A DNA stretch of 42,740 nucleotides from a virus: the IMG/VR virus record IMGVR_UViG_3300033141_001847, positions 1-42,740 of that record. One strand, written 5' to 3'. The notes beneath the pieces are model-generated. The model saw nothing but the letters and a program-made list of their open reading frames with translations, ran no database searches and was not told the DNA's origin. Numbering within the stretch: the stretch's first letter is position 1; the number at the start of each line of letters is the position of its first letter. The position numbers and the translations under genes were made by a program. This document shows positions 18,505 to 28,514 of the stretch, one piece after another.

Positions 18505-18802
18505 TGCCACCTCTAACATAATACTCTCTCTTTCTTTTTTTTTTCTCATCTTCTTCATGGCCAGCCAGAAAAGCAACTATCGAAGCATTTAGGTCTTTTT
18601 GTTCTGCCAGATGATCTGAGACTGTTTTTTTCAAAACAACGAATTCCAGCTTTAAGTTGTGACTTTGCTTTACATTAGCAGCCAAACATGAAAATATAGC
18701 AACCAAAACTACCAAAATAGACGTGTTAATCCGCTTTGATATTCCCATTCCTATCTTTAAGTCTCTATACTCTTTTTGCGTCAATTCGTATGTTTTTATC
18801 AT
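18497..18802 (-). CDS. Single-segment membrane protein of the lysis block (101 aa)
   Basis: AAGGTG 6 nt before the ATG. Residues 26-44 (NTSILVVLVAIFSCLAANVK) form one membrane helix, with an N-terminal cytoplasmic part, then a coiled-coil-like periplasmic or cytoplasmic stretch (LEFVVLKKTVSDHLAEQKDL) and a charged tail (EEDEKKKRKREYY). Its place beside the lipoprotein and endolysin suggests an i-spanin or holin. One membrane segment plus a coiled coil favours i-spanin; the charged C-terminus is also typical of holins. Confidence 0.6.
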   Translation of the reverse strand: MIKTYELTQKEYRDLKIGMGISKRINTSILVVLVAIFSCLAANVKQSHNLKLEFVVLKKTVSDHLAEQKDLNASIVAFLAGHEEDEKKKRKREYYVRGGNG

Positions 18803-18834
18803 TTCACACCTTGCTTTTCTTACAAATAAAAATC

Positions 18835-19419
18835 TTAAAGGTGCTGCTGCTCCGCCGCGAATATCATATAATTAAAATGGGTTAACGTGATATTCCCTCC
18901 TGCTGAGTCAGTCCACGTCATAAATTCCAACTCATCATCATCGACCAGATCAACCGAAAAAGAAAATCCCGGCAGGCCCTGGGCCTGATTTGCTGTTTTC
19001 ATAAATGTGCCGGTGATAGACCGGGGGGAAATTTCCGCATCATTGAGCCACACAGAAAAGTGTGTAAACGAACCTACATCATCGCTCCTTGCTGTCATTA
19101 CTCCGACAATATTAAAACGTCTCGGTACGCTCGTGCCTTCTACGTATGTTAAAACGTTACCACTTTCGGTAAAGCCTTCTAAGTTATATTCATAATTGCC
19201 TACCACCGGATATCTTTGCCCGTCATTCTCGCAAGGTGTAGTACGGTCAATATCTTCACCGTCATCTCCGGTGATGATGAGTACTCCATCAACTCGATGC
19301 TCCGGCCAAACAAAACTATATTCTTCCGTTTCCGCTGCTGCCAAGCTAAGCGGGATCAGCACAGCAGTTAAAAACAAAACATAAAATGCTACACTTTTAA
19401 AAGTGTCATGAATTCTCAT
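18835..19419 (-). CDS. Secreted hypothetical protein (194 aa)
   Basis: Start chosen at MRIHDTFKSVAFYVLFLTAV with GGAG 7 nt upstream and ATGA overlap with the gene before. Residues 10-32 are a signal peptide with an Ala-rich cleavage region (LAAAETEE). The mature protein is a beta-rich domain (EEYSFVWPEHRVDGVLIITG, VWLNDAEISPRSITGTFMKT) that looks like a jelly-roll or carbohydrate-binding fold. Exported phage proteins are rare; it may coat the host surface, bind released receptor, or follow an unusual assembly route. Confidence 0.65.
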   Translation of the reverse strand: MRIHDTFKSVAFYVLFLTAVLIPLSLAAAETEEYSFVWPEHRVDGVLIITGDDGEDIDRTTPCENDGQRYPVVGNYEYNLEGFTESGNVLTYVEGTSVPRRFNIVGVMTARSDDVGSFTHFSVWLNDAEISPRSITGTFMKTANQAQGLPGFSFSVDLVDDDELEFMTWTDSAGGNITLTHFNYMIFAAEQQHL

Positions 19420-21062
19420 AATCTTCTCCATAATTTTTTTCCGTCTCGTACTATTTGTACACCATCTCGTACCAACCATGCGGCACCGCCAGCGCTGAAG
19501 AGCGCCTTACGTAAACACTCTCCAGTTTGTACCTCACTATAACACCAAAGCGTTTCTGTGCTTGGAGCAATAGAGCCAAACATGTACTTGTCGTTGTTGT
19601 TTACCAGAGGGACTACAGCACGCACAGATACATTATCCACCCAACCGTCAAAATCAGTTGTCGGTGTTAATAAAAAGTCTGTGCTTGTCGTGCAGGTCAG
19701 ACGCTCAGTAAAAATACCATTGCCCCTTGCTGTTCCCGTAGCCCCGGACCCGGCATATGGCGTCACAGTTCCCGCCGTTGCCCCCCCTGCTGTAAATGTA
19801 ATCTCATATTCGACAGCATCAGTGAGTGTTATAGCAGATGTCAATGCAACTACAGATCCAGTTGTGTGCCTTGCAACTCCAGGAGACTCCCACGCCCAGT
19901 TTGTGGTTACTGAGTATCCTGCGAGGTTTGTGGTAAAGTGGTTATTTGGTTGTAGCTCAGCGCCAAGCTCTTCGATGGTTTGCTGCTGAAATGTGAGAGC
20001 TTCGTCCAGGTCGTTGATAAAAAAACCATCCGTGTCCATGGCGATGATTGCGGCAGGGACAGGATCGGCAAACTTGTACCCGTTCATCGAATAGTTCCAT
20101 TGGTTTCCAGCGTGGAACGTTGCGCCTGAATGGGCGTATGGATACCTCCCACTTACATCTTCCCAGTAACCATAATGAGCTTCGTAAAAATAAGTGTTCT
20201 GGGTTCCGGCCCACACAGCAGCGTAATCCGATGACGTTATAGTCATCTCTGTGCCGTCTGTTGCGAATGTGCTAGTGGGGTTTACTGTGTCGGTTTTGCC
20301 AATGCAGGGGAAACATCTATCATTAATACAGATATTCCAAAATTTACCATCCGTATAAATCCCAGCGTCTAAACCCATTGTGCCAGTAGCGCTATGAACT
20401 ACAACACCTGTAACACCTGTATTAGAGCCAGAATCTTTCAATATATTATCTATGTATAATGAACATTCACCTCTTGCTCTATCAAGAACCACTTTGATTT
20501 TTCTGGCAACACCATCATCAAGTGGTATGCCAGCATCTAAATTAACTTGATAAAAATCTAAACCTGACCCCAAACCCCAGCCAACAACCACCTCATTAGT
20601 GTTTACACCACCGCGAATACTAATTTTAAAATCTCGATACCCCTGTGAGTACAAACCTGCTGCTTGGACTGCGGAATACAGCTCAAATTCACAGCTAAAA
20701 ACTATTGTATCTCCCAAATCTTGCCTAGCTGTGCTACCATATTCATCAACACCATTAAACGTAAGACTAGGCCCATCAACCATTACAAACGGATAGGAAA
20801 CTACGCCCCTGGAGTAATCCTTAACATAAAGCGAACCATCAATAACTCCCCTATGCCAAGTCAGCACATCGTCAAAACACGGCGGGTGCCGCGCCTGGCT
20901 GGACAACAGGTAAGGGAGTTTTGAAGGATTTGTGAGGTTTGTTCCGGACGCGGATCCGTCTAGCGAGGCTGCAAATGAGCTTTGAGTGACAAGTCCACAA
21001 ACAGCCAAGCAACAGACAAGCAAGAAGTATCGTGTGTGTTTTTTAATATTTGTCAGTAACAT
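19416..21062 (-). CDS. Exported LamG-like adhesin/fibre-region protein (548 aa)
   Basis: Residues 1-31 (YFLLVCCLAVCGLVTQSSFA core) are a signal peptide, unexpected for a tail fibre. Residues about 95-240 have LamG/concanavalin-like features (PSLTFNGVDEYGSTARQDLG, IKVVLDRARGECSLYIDNIL); residues about 385-480 look like a carbohydrate-binding beta sandwich (VEYEITFTAGGATAGTVTPY). The C-terminus (VRDGVQIVRDGKKLWRRL) is short-repeat-like. It lies between tail fibres and the lysis block, coupled to the next secreted gene. Possibly a receptor-masking or polysaccharide-binding protein released from the host. Confidence 0.65.
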   Translation of the reverse strand: MLLTNIKKHTRYFLLVCCLAVCGLVTQSSFAASLDGSASGTNLTNPSKLPYLLSSQARHPPCFDDVLTWHRGVIDGSLYVKDYSRGVVSYPFVMVDGPSLTFNGVDEYGSTARQDLGDTIVFSCEFELYSAVQAAGLYSQGYRDFKISIRGGVNTNEVVVGWGLGSGLDFYQVNLDAGIPLDDGVARKIKVVLDRARGECSLYIDNILKDSGSNTGVTGVVVHSATGTMGLDAGIYTDGKFWNICINDRCFPCIGKTDTVNPTSTFATDGTEMTITSSDYAAVWAGTQNTYFYEAHYGYWEDVSGRYPYAHSGATFHAGNQWNYSMNGYKFADPVPAAIIAMDTDGFFINDLDEALTFQQQTIEELGAELQPNNHFTTNLAGYSVTTNWAWESPGVARHTTGSVVALTSAITLTDAVEYEITFTAGGATAGTVTPYAGSGATGTARGNGIFTERLTCTTSTDFLLTPTTDFDGWVDNVSVRAVVPLVNNNDKYMFGSIAPSTETLWCYSEVQTGECLRKALFSAGGAAWLVRDGVQIVRDGKKLWRRL

Positions 21063-21063
21063 A

Positions 21064-21357
21064 TCACTGCACCAGTTTTATACCTACGTCGTTTACGGTA
21101 TTAGGTTTTGTGACCAGCAAATCTAGCGGAGAAAAAACAGGAATCGGACGTGTCTTGTCTGCTGTAAACTCCACAGCATCCCCATACTCGTCAACCCATG
21201 CACTTGCGGTTTGCTCGTCAACCCCTAACAACTCAAAAGTTACTGTTTCCGTTCCATCAAGTGTGCCATCAAGCTGAAACGATGCAGGTACTGTTGTCCT
21301 AGAGAATAGCTCCCTTGCGTCGTCTCCGATCTTGTCTTTCGGTAGTACTGTTTTCAT
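21064..21357 (-). CDS. Hypothetical 97-aa protein of the fibre region
   Basis: AGGTG 5 nt before the ATG. MKTVLPKDKIGDDARELFSR then beta strands (ASFQLDGTLDGTETVTFELL, VEFTADKTRPIPVFS) suggest a small beta sandwich. It sits 2 nt from the exported LamG protein and about 107 nt after the first fibre gene, so a virion decoration or fibre cofactor is possible. No family recognised. Confidence 0.65.
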   Translation of the reverse strand: MKTVLPKDKIGDDARELFSRTTVPASFQLDGTLDGTETVTFELLGVDEQTASAWVDEYGDAVEFTADKTRPIPVFSPLDLLVTKPNTVNDVGIKLVQ

Positions 21358-21464
21358 TTCACACCTATTTGTTTTTTTATCCTACATTTGACGAGACAAT
21401 TAAGATGAACAACAGAATCACAACAGAATCGCCTCCGCTATCAGTATATTTATAGTCATTCGGT

Positions 21465-23150
21465 TTATAGCTCAGAATGAAGAAAGTAGCGTGATGAAAA
21501 CCAAACATTTACATTAGTAGCTGTCACTCCCCTTCCGATTATTGATATGTCGTCTCTAAGGTACGACAAATCTGTAACAAGTGGAGCAGCTACATTAGAT
21601 GCGTTGATACTGTCAACAGCAGTGCAGGAAGGTATTTTAATCAGCTTACACCTGTAAGTCAGCTCACACCTAAGAATATCGCCTGACGAATAAATACTGC
21701 CGCCAGCAGAAGCAGTTCCCCAATGCCCGAATGGATTACAGGCCTCACGGGTTTCTTCTTTCGACCTCCGTCGTACAAAAAGTTCTTCATCGCTAGAATA
21801 GATTTTAATTTCAGCAATATTCAATGTCCCAGATTGGTTACCTAGAGAGTTTGTATTTGAATCAAAATCAGACCCTGCAGACATCCAAATTTTAAATTCT
21901 GTATAACTCAACGTCCCCACGGTCTTACCGCTAACAGAAGGGATCGAAATGAAAAATATTTTTTTCGCAAGAGAGGTTGTCATCGATACGGTTTCGACAC
22001 CAACTTGAACTGAAGAAGATCCCCCTGACCCAAAGTTTTGTGTTATTTCAACGGCAACGTCTTTCGAGGAATCAGCACTTCCGTACAACTGCACCGCAAT
22101 TGTTTCCCCGGAATACTTTTCAACATCCTTTATGCGAATAAAATGATAATTTTCTTCTGTTACAGAACTATCGGTTGCAAACACCCCTTCATGATAAAAT
22201 TCCGGATTTTCAGGAACCAATGTTTGCCCAGGGGTAAATGTTTTTTGATCAACAATGAGAGAAGATCCGGCAGTTCTATAACTACCAGCTCTATCAGCGA
22301 CAAAGGTATCAATAGCCGCCGGTATCGTTACCGGTGATCCTAGATATCGCTCCCAGCGATCAAAAGTGCCATTGATACAATCATTTTCTACAGCACCTAG
22401 ATTTGCGTTTATCGCTGCCTCTAAATTACTAATATCAGTATCATCAGCTATAGTGCCATCCCTATCCTGGAAAGCGTAAGTTCTTGCAGCCGTGTTTGTA
22501 TTTGTAAAAAATGAAGTAAAGGTATCGGCAACGTTTTTAAAATTGATTTTAAACAGAGTGAGGCCTACAAGATTTCCGGTCGTATCTTTCCAGGTAGAAA
22601 GTATCGTTGCTTTTAGATTAGCAAAAGTAAGTTTTTTAAGGCTGAATGTGTCCGCGCTGTCTGCCAATCCTAATTCGTCAAGGTCAACAGGGGGGGTCTT
22701 GGCTGTAGCTGCATGGATCTGAGCACCAAACGACATGTCCAACCATTCAGGGTCTACGCCTGGTTCACTCGCGGTAACGTCGGCCAGATCCTCTAGTAAT
22801 TGCCATTGCTTGTCATCATGATAAACGCTGGCAGGAACAGCAAGAGCCCCTGCCTGATCTACCCACAATCCTAAAAAGTTAAAAGCGGCCTCAAGAAATG
22901 CGATTGAGCTATACGGAGCCAACTCGTCATCAACTTGAAACTTGTCAATCCAGGCGTCGTTTGCAACGTTTCGCTGTTTTACTATTCCATCAGCAATGGA
23001 TATCCACCACATGCCACCGTATGGCGTTTCAGGCTCAAACTCTCCTGAGTTATTACTTGCTAATGCTTGCAAAGCTGCGTTCGTCGCTGCCCTGAATGCT
23101 CCGCCAGTGTTGGCGTCAGTTTTGGTGATTTCGTAGTCGTGTTGACTCAT
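21465..23150 (-). CDS. Tail fibre protein 2 (561 aa)
   Basis: Residues 1-70 (MSQHDYEITKTDANTGGAFR, ALASNNSGEFEPETPYGGMW, GIVKQRNVANDAWI) are the conserved N-terminal attachment module of phage fibres, present again in the fibre gene immediately upstream. After about residue 80 the two diverge completely. The remainder has repeated short strands (TFTSFFTNTNTAARTYAFQD, LEAAINANLGAVEND) and a long beta-rich region typical of fibre shafts and carbohydrate-binding ends. GGAAGG lies 5 nt before the ATG. Likely a receptor-binding protein. Confidence 0.82.
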   Translation of the reverse strand: MSQHDYEITKTDANTGGAFRAATNAALQALASNNSGEFEPETPYGGMWWISIADGIVKQRNVANDAWIDKFQVDDELAPYSSIAFLEAAFNFLGLWVDQAGALAVPASVYHDDKQWQLLEDLADVTASEPGVDPEWLDMSFGAQIHAATAKTPPVDLDELGLADSADTFSLKKLTFANLKATILSTWKDTTGNLVGLTLFKINFKNVADTFTSFFTNTNTAARTYAFQDRDGTIADDTDISNLEAAINANLGAVENDCINGTFDRWERYLGSPVTIPAAIDTFVADRAGSYRTAGSSLIVDQKTFTPGQTLVPENPEFYHEGVFATDSSVTEENYHFIRIKDVEKYSGETIAVQLYGSADSSKDVAVEITQNFGSGGSSSVQVGVETVSMTTSLAKKIFFISIPSVSGKTVGTLSYTEFKIWMSAGSDFDSNTNSLGNQSGTLNIAEIKIYSSDEELFVRRRSKEETREACNPFGHWGTASAGGSIYSSGDILRCELTYRCKLIKIPSCTAVDSINASNVAAPLVTDLSYLRDDISIIGRGVTATNVNVWFSSRYFLHSEL

Positions 23151-23190
23151 TGGCCTTCCTTCTTATGATGAAAGATGTCCTGCAGTAACA

Positions 23191-24267
23191 TTAGAGTGTG
23201 TACCTTGCATCAATGTCGATATGATATCCAGAGTTAAGAATGACTTGGCCTACTTTAGAGCCTGTGTTGGATACGGTACCTTTAAGCCCAACAATAAAAC
23301 CTGATTGATTGTCGAGACCAATTGCAGAAAATGACAAAAAGGATTGGTCAGCGTAATTTTGGAATTTAATATTAGCTACACCATTAGACGACACGCCGGT
23401 TATGGGACTCATCGGCACTGGTAACTGCAAGGAAAACATTGCTGTGGTTTGCGAAACTAAGGTGTCAATGTAAGATGTCGAAATATACGTATTGTGCGGC
23501 GAGCCTGCCTTGATTCTCAAGAAATACCTGTAACAACTCAACTCTGCTTCGGTTATCTTGGGTGAACTGTACGCAGTTGCCACAACCCCTTCCTCAAGTT
23601 TTAGCTTCTTAACAGTTACCGCCTCACCGGCATCCACGACGTACTTGAGGTACGGAGTGTCGTAGGCGTCGGTGTTAGAAGTGTCTTTTGCGAAAGTAAC
23701 AGCAAAAGTACCGGTAGTCGTCAATGTCGAATTGCAACCCAATCCATTAATGGCAAAGTCACCACCAGTTATAGCCGTTACTTCACCGGACAATGTTAAG
23801 TAATTCCCGTCCGGTACCGCGTGGATGTCGTCATTTTCCTGCTGCATCCACGATGCAGCAGGACTGGTCACATCATTGTCAAGTTGTATTGTTTTATTGA
23901 GACGGGTAACTTCAAGACAAGCGCCAGTGCCGACACGATCAACGCCCCACATGTCGAATATATGCTGTTTCTCTGTCGTAGCTGCACCATCTACATACTC
24001 TTCCTGATTCACAAGCCCTTCCGGATTGCTTAGGAGGTTTTTGTTTATTCCAGAAACCCACCCGACCCAAGCAGTATCAGTATCATTCCTCTGCTTCAAA
24101 ACTCCAGCAGTGGTATCCAACCACCACATCCCGGCGTAAGTGGTGGTTGGCTCTGTAGCACCTAAGCTATTTGACGCAACAGCCTGTAGGGCTTCGTTGA
24201 TGGCGGCCCTCATCGACGGGCCGCTGTTCGCGTCTTCTGTTGTTATTTCATAATCATGTTGTGACAT
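23191..24267 (-). CDS. Tail fibre protein 1 (358 aa)
   Basis: Shares the N-terminal 65-residue module with the next gene (MSQHDYEITTEDANSGPSMR, VASNSLGATEPTTTYAGMWW, GVLKQRNDTDTAWV), then continues with a different beta-rich body (NLLSNPEGLVNQEEYVDGAA through DNDVTSPAASWMQQENDD to KVGQVILNSGYHIDIDARYT). GAGGAG lies 7 nt before the ATG. Position directly after the J-like gene matches side-fibre or receptor-binding proteins. Two fibres with one attachment module suggest two receptor specificities. Confidence 0.82.
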   Translation of the reverse strand: MSQHDYEITTEDANSGPSMRAAINEALQAVASNSLGATEPTTTYAGMWWLDTTAGVLKQRNDTDTAWVGWVSGINKNLLSNPEGLVNQEEYVDGAATTEKQHIFDMWGVDRVGTGACLEVTRLNKTIQLDNDVTSPAASWMQQENDDIHAVPDGNYLTLSGEVTAITGGDFAINGLGCNSTLTTTGTFAVTFAKDTSNTDAYDTPYLKYVVDAGEAVTVKKLKLEEGVVATAYSSPKITEAELSCYRYFLRIKAGSPHNTYISTSYIDTLVSQTTAMFSLQLPVPMSPITGVSSNGVANIKFQNYADQSFLSFSAIGLDNQSGFIVGLKGTVSNTGSKVGQVILNSGYHIDIDARYTL

Positions 24268-24279
24268 CTAATATCTCCT

Positions 24280-27200
24280 CTAATATCCCACTGATTGCCA
24301 ATCTACGTTACGTTCCACGCCAGAGCCAGAATTTAATATTTGTATCGTAAAGCCGGTTGCGCTTACTGCTGAGACTTTGTACGTATCGCCACTGCTGGCG
24401 TCGTTGATGGTCACACGTACAACAGGCGGAACTATGTAGTCAGTAGAGAATAGCACAGAAGTGCCGCCGGAAGCAACCTCCAAATCTTGACCTCGCTCGG
24501 CCCTGTCCGGCATATCCACCGAAATTAGAAATTGATTAATTACAGGGTAACTCGAAAATGCATTTGAAATAAGATGTACCCTGAATTTAAAGTACTTGGC
24601 CTTATAGTCTCCGACAATAAAAGCTACCCAGCCTGTCCAAGTTATACCATCATCACTATAAGAGATTTGAGGTTCCACGGAAACGCCGCTATTCGGCCCG
24701 TCTACAATATCGACAGAATCAAAGTCACTTATGTCATCCCATAATAATTCAGCGTTTACCGCTTCAAAATCAACTGCCATTCCACAACGAGCAGTTTGGA
24801 CACTTCCCAAATTAACAGTTTCGGAAGGGTAAAAATACCCCTCCGGAGACGCACCACCATAACTATCTATAAACTCCCATGCGTCGAAATCTGTGATATC
24901 GTCCCATAATCCAACCATATCAAGAAACAGTTGTCCGTGGTAAGAATAACAATTTTCCTTAACACCTGTCCAAGCCGTTCCGTCGTTAACCTCTTCAATG
25001 AAATTAAACTGAACGAGTGACGGGATGTCGGTAATAAATGACTCCGCCGTGACACTCTCTCTACCCTCCAGGTCAACCGCTTTAACAAAATAGGTACCAT
25101 CCAGTGCCACCGGTAAAGTTAAAGTGGTGGTAAGCGCCCTGCCGACTTCTAGAGAATTCTCCCAAGTGGCTCCGCCAGTTAACAATGATGAATATTTAAC
25201 AATATAATAATCAAGGTCAAGATCGGTGTTTGGGTCCCATGTGAGCATCAACCCGTTAAATGAGGTTTGGGAAAACGAGAAACCTGTTATGTCAGCTGGC
25301 GGGCTTGAGGTGCCCACAATGATTTCATAAACAGTACGGCTCCACAACCCTGCTTTTCCATCAATATGGTATCTGCCCTGAATTTCATACCGCCGACCTT
25401 GCACAATGTCTTCATCAACAATGACTTCATTTGTTATTTCAGATGCTTTAATCCATGGGTTAAATGTATGTGCTCTCCGGTAACGTATCTCCATAGTTTC
25501 AACTAGAGCGTCCGGATAAGAGTTGGCCAAAGCAGTAACTCGCAACCTTACAGTTACAGCTCTACCGATCCTTACAATAACGCTTTCGTCAGATACTGTT
25601 GTTAAAATAGGCTTGTAAAGAGAAGCCCTGTCAGGAGGTATCGTGATGTGAGAATCAAAGTCTGGGATAGTCCCGGTATGTGCGCTGTGTACCTCCGGTG
25701 CATAAGCAATGCATACCAACGATGCTGTCAAATCCCCTGTGGGTGTTATTGACTTTACAATCAGGTCAATGGATTCTTCGTCGGTTTCGCCGTACATCAT
25801 CAAGGCGTCAATGTCAGGTGCCGATGCAATCGGAAGGACACCAGAAACCTCAAAAGTTGTCCATTCGCCAACAGCAGTTACGAGATTTATTAAAAGAGCG
25901 TCCCCGTCCATTTGCCGTATGCGAAATTGATAAGTTTTACCAGACTCCATAGGTAATAACTCATCAACCGTAATGTGTGTCACATTAACAGTATCATCAG
26001 TATATGATTTTACCCGGCCATAGCCAAGGCCAACCGCTATCACATCATTAGTAAATTTAACCCTATCGCCGCGTGTGCATGTTAAATACTCAAAATCTGT
26101 ATTAAATGTGTGGCTTTCTGGGCGCAACCTCGCTGTTGCTATGTGGTATCTTGCGTGCTTGTATGCTTCCCACGCCGATGTGATTCCAGGTAAAGAGAGT
26201 TCTTCGAATTTAGTCGCGGTCTCTTCCGTGTAGCCATCGTCATAAACAATGCGTTCATCCTCTCGCCAATCCTTATCCCGATTCCAAAATTTTACCCGGA
26301 AAGCATGAGGTCGGTCAAAAAATATTTTAGCATAGGAATACTCCCAAGTGTTACGCGGAGTAAAATATTGTGCAATGTTCGTTTGGACTCTATCCATAAC
26401 GACACCAAATTTTCCGTCAATATATCCCGGCACTGCTCTTCCTGCAGCAGCAATCATGCCAAGGATGCTGTCAACCGAACTTTGATAATCAACATAATGG
26501 TTAAATTCGAATTGTTCTTCCTCGCATATCGCATGCCATTCCTCAAGTGCATCCAAGTCTATTTGGTCATCGCCAAGAGGGCGCTTATTAGCGGGGCCCT
26601 GTAACACGAACCGGTAGAGTGACGCCGGATTAGACGTGGGACGCTCAACCCATTCGTCAAGGTAGCTGTCGTAGTCAAGACAAATTAGTTGGGCGATTGT
26701 GTTATAAGTGTTAATGGATCCGTTAAGTTGGTCCGTGGCCCTTATCCTAAGAGCAGTCTTCGCCATATAAGGTTCTGTTATCGCACCAGTTATTTGATGA
26801 GAGCGTAAAGCTGTCCACACCAGAGTATCCGCTATGCGATTAGAATCAGTATCTGGGGACACACGACGAAGCCGAACTTCATATTGACCTACTGGAACCG
26901 GAAAACTGAGAGTCCTTCTGATAGTAGATGCTGTTTCACCGGTTTGGGTAGCTATGGTATGTGGTTCTGGAGTTACGTCAGGTATAATGAGCTCTCCACC
27001 CGTATAATGAACAGCTCTGTCTAACCAAGTGTACACCTCGCTAGGGCCTAAGCTCGGCTTGTATACTCCTGAGTTTTTTACAAATGGGGGGCGGATATCC
27101 GTAAGCCCTTCAGCGTAATAAAGAACCCCCTCGACGGGTGAATATGTTGTAAACGTTGCTATTCCGTAAGCAGTTGACGGAACCGGCAAAAAGGATTCCT

Positions 27201-27462
27201 CCAATGCATTGGGCGGTAGTTCTGAATATAAAAAATAATCACCGGTTAGGGAATATCTGTAGTAATCACCATACGGGTCTATCGTATAGTTTCCAGGGGA
27301 ATATTCAGTATACCTCGTATAAAAAACTAAAGTTACGTTTGAAATAACTGAAAGCAGACCTGACATTTTGTCTAAAATAAGTGTGTCTTTGCTGGCAGAT
27401 CCCAAAGCAGTCGGTGAAGGTATCGGGAAAGTGCCTTCAATTACTGTATATTTTATCGACAT
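24280..27462 (-). CDS. Central tail tip / host-specificity protein, J-like C-terminal part (1060 aa)
   Basis: Large tail-tip protein with the lambda J hallmark region (residues about 280-500): LEEWHAICEEEQFEFNHYVD, VDSILGMIAAAGRAVPGYID, GKFGVVMDRV, FKVKFWN-type strand and YLTCTRGDRVKFTND. It is followed by fibronectin-III-like modules (residues about 640-790) and a C-terminal region for fibre or receptor contact. The N-terminal 230 residues are atypical. TAATG overlap with the preceding gene, which supplies the J N-terminal module, so the J function is split across two genes. Confidence 0.88.
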   Translation of the reverse strand: MSIKYTVIEGTFPIPSPTALGSASKDTLILDKMSGLLSVISNVTLVFYTRYTEYSPGNYTIDPYGDYYRYSLTGDYFLYSELPPNALEESFLPVPSTAYGIATFTTYSPVEGVLYYAEGLTDIRPPFVKNSGVYKPSLGPSEVYTWLDRAVHYTGGELIIPDVTPEPHTIATQTGETASTIRRTLSFPVPVGQYEVRLRRVSPDTDSNRIADTLVWTALRSHQITGAITEPYMAKTALRIRATDQLNGSINTYNTIAQLICLDYDSYLDEWVERPTSNPASLYRFVLQGPANKRPLGDDQIDLDALEEWHAICEEEQFEFNHYVDYQSSVDSILGMIAAAGRAVPGYIDGKFGVVMDRVQTNIAQYFTPRNTWEYSYAKIFFDRPHAFRVKFWNRDKDWREDERIVYDDGYTEETATKFEELSLPGITSAWEAYKHARYHIATARLRPESHTFNTDFEYLTCTRGDRVKFTNDVIAVGLGYGRVKSYTDDTVNVTHITVDELLPMESGKTYQFRIRQMDGDALLINLVTAVGEWTTFEVSGVLPIASAPDIDALMMYGETDEESIDLIVKSITPTGDLTASLVCIAYAPEVHSAHTGTIPDFDSHITIPPDRASLYKPILTTVSDESVIVRIGRAVTVRLRVTALANSYPDALVETMEIRYRRAHTFNPWIKASEITNEVIVDEDIVQGRRYEIQGRYHIDGKAGLWSRTVYEIIVGTSSPPADITGFSFSQTSFNGLMLTWDPNTDLDLDYYIVKYSSLLTGGATWENSLEVGRALTTTLTLPVALDGTYFVKAVDLEGRESVTAESFITDIPSLVQFNFIEEVNDGTAWTGVKENCYSYHGQLFLDMVGLWDDITDFDAWEFIDSYGGASPEGYFYPSETVNLGSVQTARCGMAVDFEAVNAELLWDDISDFDSVDIVDGPNSGVSVEPQISYSDDGITWTGWVAFIVGDYKAKYFKFRVHLISNAFSSYPVINQFLISVDMPDRAERGQDLEVASGGTSVLFSTDYIVPPVVRVTINDASSGDTYKVSAVSATGFTIQILNSGSGVERNVDWQSVGY

Positions 27463-28514
27463 TACAGTTCAACCTCATGAACTTCACCGATCCATTCTTC
27501 AGTACCTTTCAGACGATACTGGATATCAACCAAACCGGTCAATCTATCTGTAGATCCGTCGTCATTTAATTCCAGCAATCCGTTTGGATATGTTATATCA
27601 ACAGAAACCCTATTCACATTTGGTTGGGTTTCCCTCATCGCCCATCCGTCGACTTCTTTTAGGACAATCGACTCATCTTGTTGAAAAACATCTCCGGGAA
27701 AAAGCAAAGAATTAGCCAAACTAGATCCGTCCAAGACTTCCATTTCAATATCGTCAAAGCTATTTACGGAAGTTTCCCCAAAACGATGGTCGACCATATG
27801 AAGAACCCCAAAACCTTCACAAAAAATACAATGCATGTACTGGTCGTCACCCTCGTTTGTAGTATAGGGCCTAGCTCCATAAGGTGGAGATATTCTGTGT
27901 CTACCTAAAAGCATCGGGATGGGACCGTAAGGAGCAAGAGAATTACCAGCACCAGATAGGGCGTAGGAAGGTTTTGCGGCAGCGGAACTAGCCCCCGAAC
28001 CTGATACACTTCCCCCCGAGAATGCCCCCGATATTCCCCCAACATTTGCTAAAGCCCCGGACGGCGGCGGGCAGATGGCATTGACAAGAAGCATGCCTAC
28101 CGTCATCACTGCGGCTCCGGCAAGAGCGCCTGCGACTGAGGAACCAGTTGCTCCCAAGAGGCCTAGCGAGGCACCCCCAGTATATGCCGCAGCAACAGCA
28201 GCCACAACAACAACCACAACTGTCAGAATAGTTCTAAAAATATTTTTATCTCCACCGCCTCCTGTAGGAACAGCGCGGATGGAAATATAAGAACCAGCAG
28301 CCGGGACCACATTGGCATAATTCTCAGGGAGGACAGGAACTCCGCCTATGGAAACAAGGTAAGACACATGATCAGGCATGTGAATAGTTTCAAGTATTTG
28401 CTGTATAGTCATTCCTTCGATAAAGGCGTGATCAATCCTTTCCGTAGTAAACGGATTCGGACAGGAGCAAACTAAAACTTTTGAATCATCCTTTATAACT
28501 GTAGAATCCGACAA
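27462..28514 (-). CDS. Tail tip protein, J N-terminal-like / assembly protein I-like (350 aa)
   Basis: TTG start 7 nt after GGAGG and overlapping the NlpC/P60 gene by 29 nt. Residues 1-85 form a beta-grasp-like domain (VLVCSCPNPFTTERIDHAFI, SIRAVPTGGGGDK). Residues 95-150 hold two hydrophobic stretches (ILTVVVVVVAAVAAAYTGGA, VAGALAGAAVMTVGMLLVNA) that in this family cross or line the tail tip. From 190 on, the GAGNSLAPYGPIPMLLGRHR module is typical of the J N-terminus. It is needed for tail initiation together with the L, K and J-like proteins. Confidence 0.83.
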   Translation of the reverse strand: MSDSTVIKDDSKVLVCSCPNPFTTERIDHAFIEGMTIQQILETIHMPDHVSYLVSIGGVPVLPENYANVVPAAGSYISIRAVPTGGGGDKNIFRTILTVVVVVVAAVAAAYTGGASLGLLGATGSSVAGALAGAAVMTVGMLLVNAICPPPSGALANVGGISGAFSGGSVSGSGASSAAAKPSYALSGAGNSLAPYGPIPMLLGRHRISPPYGARPYTTNEGDDQYMHCIFCEGFGVLHMVDHRFGETSVNSFDDIEMEVLDGSSLANSLLFPGDVFQQDESIVLKEVDGWAMRETQPNVNRVSVDITYPNGLLELNDDGSTDRLTGLVDIQYRLKGTEEWIGEVHEVEL

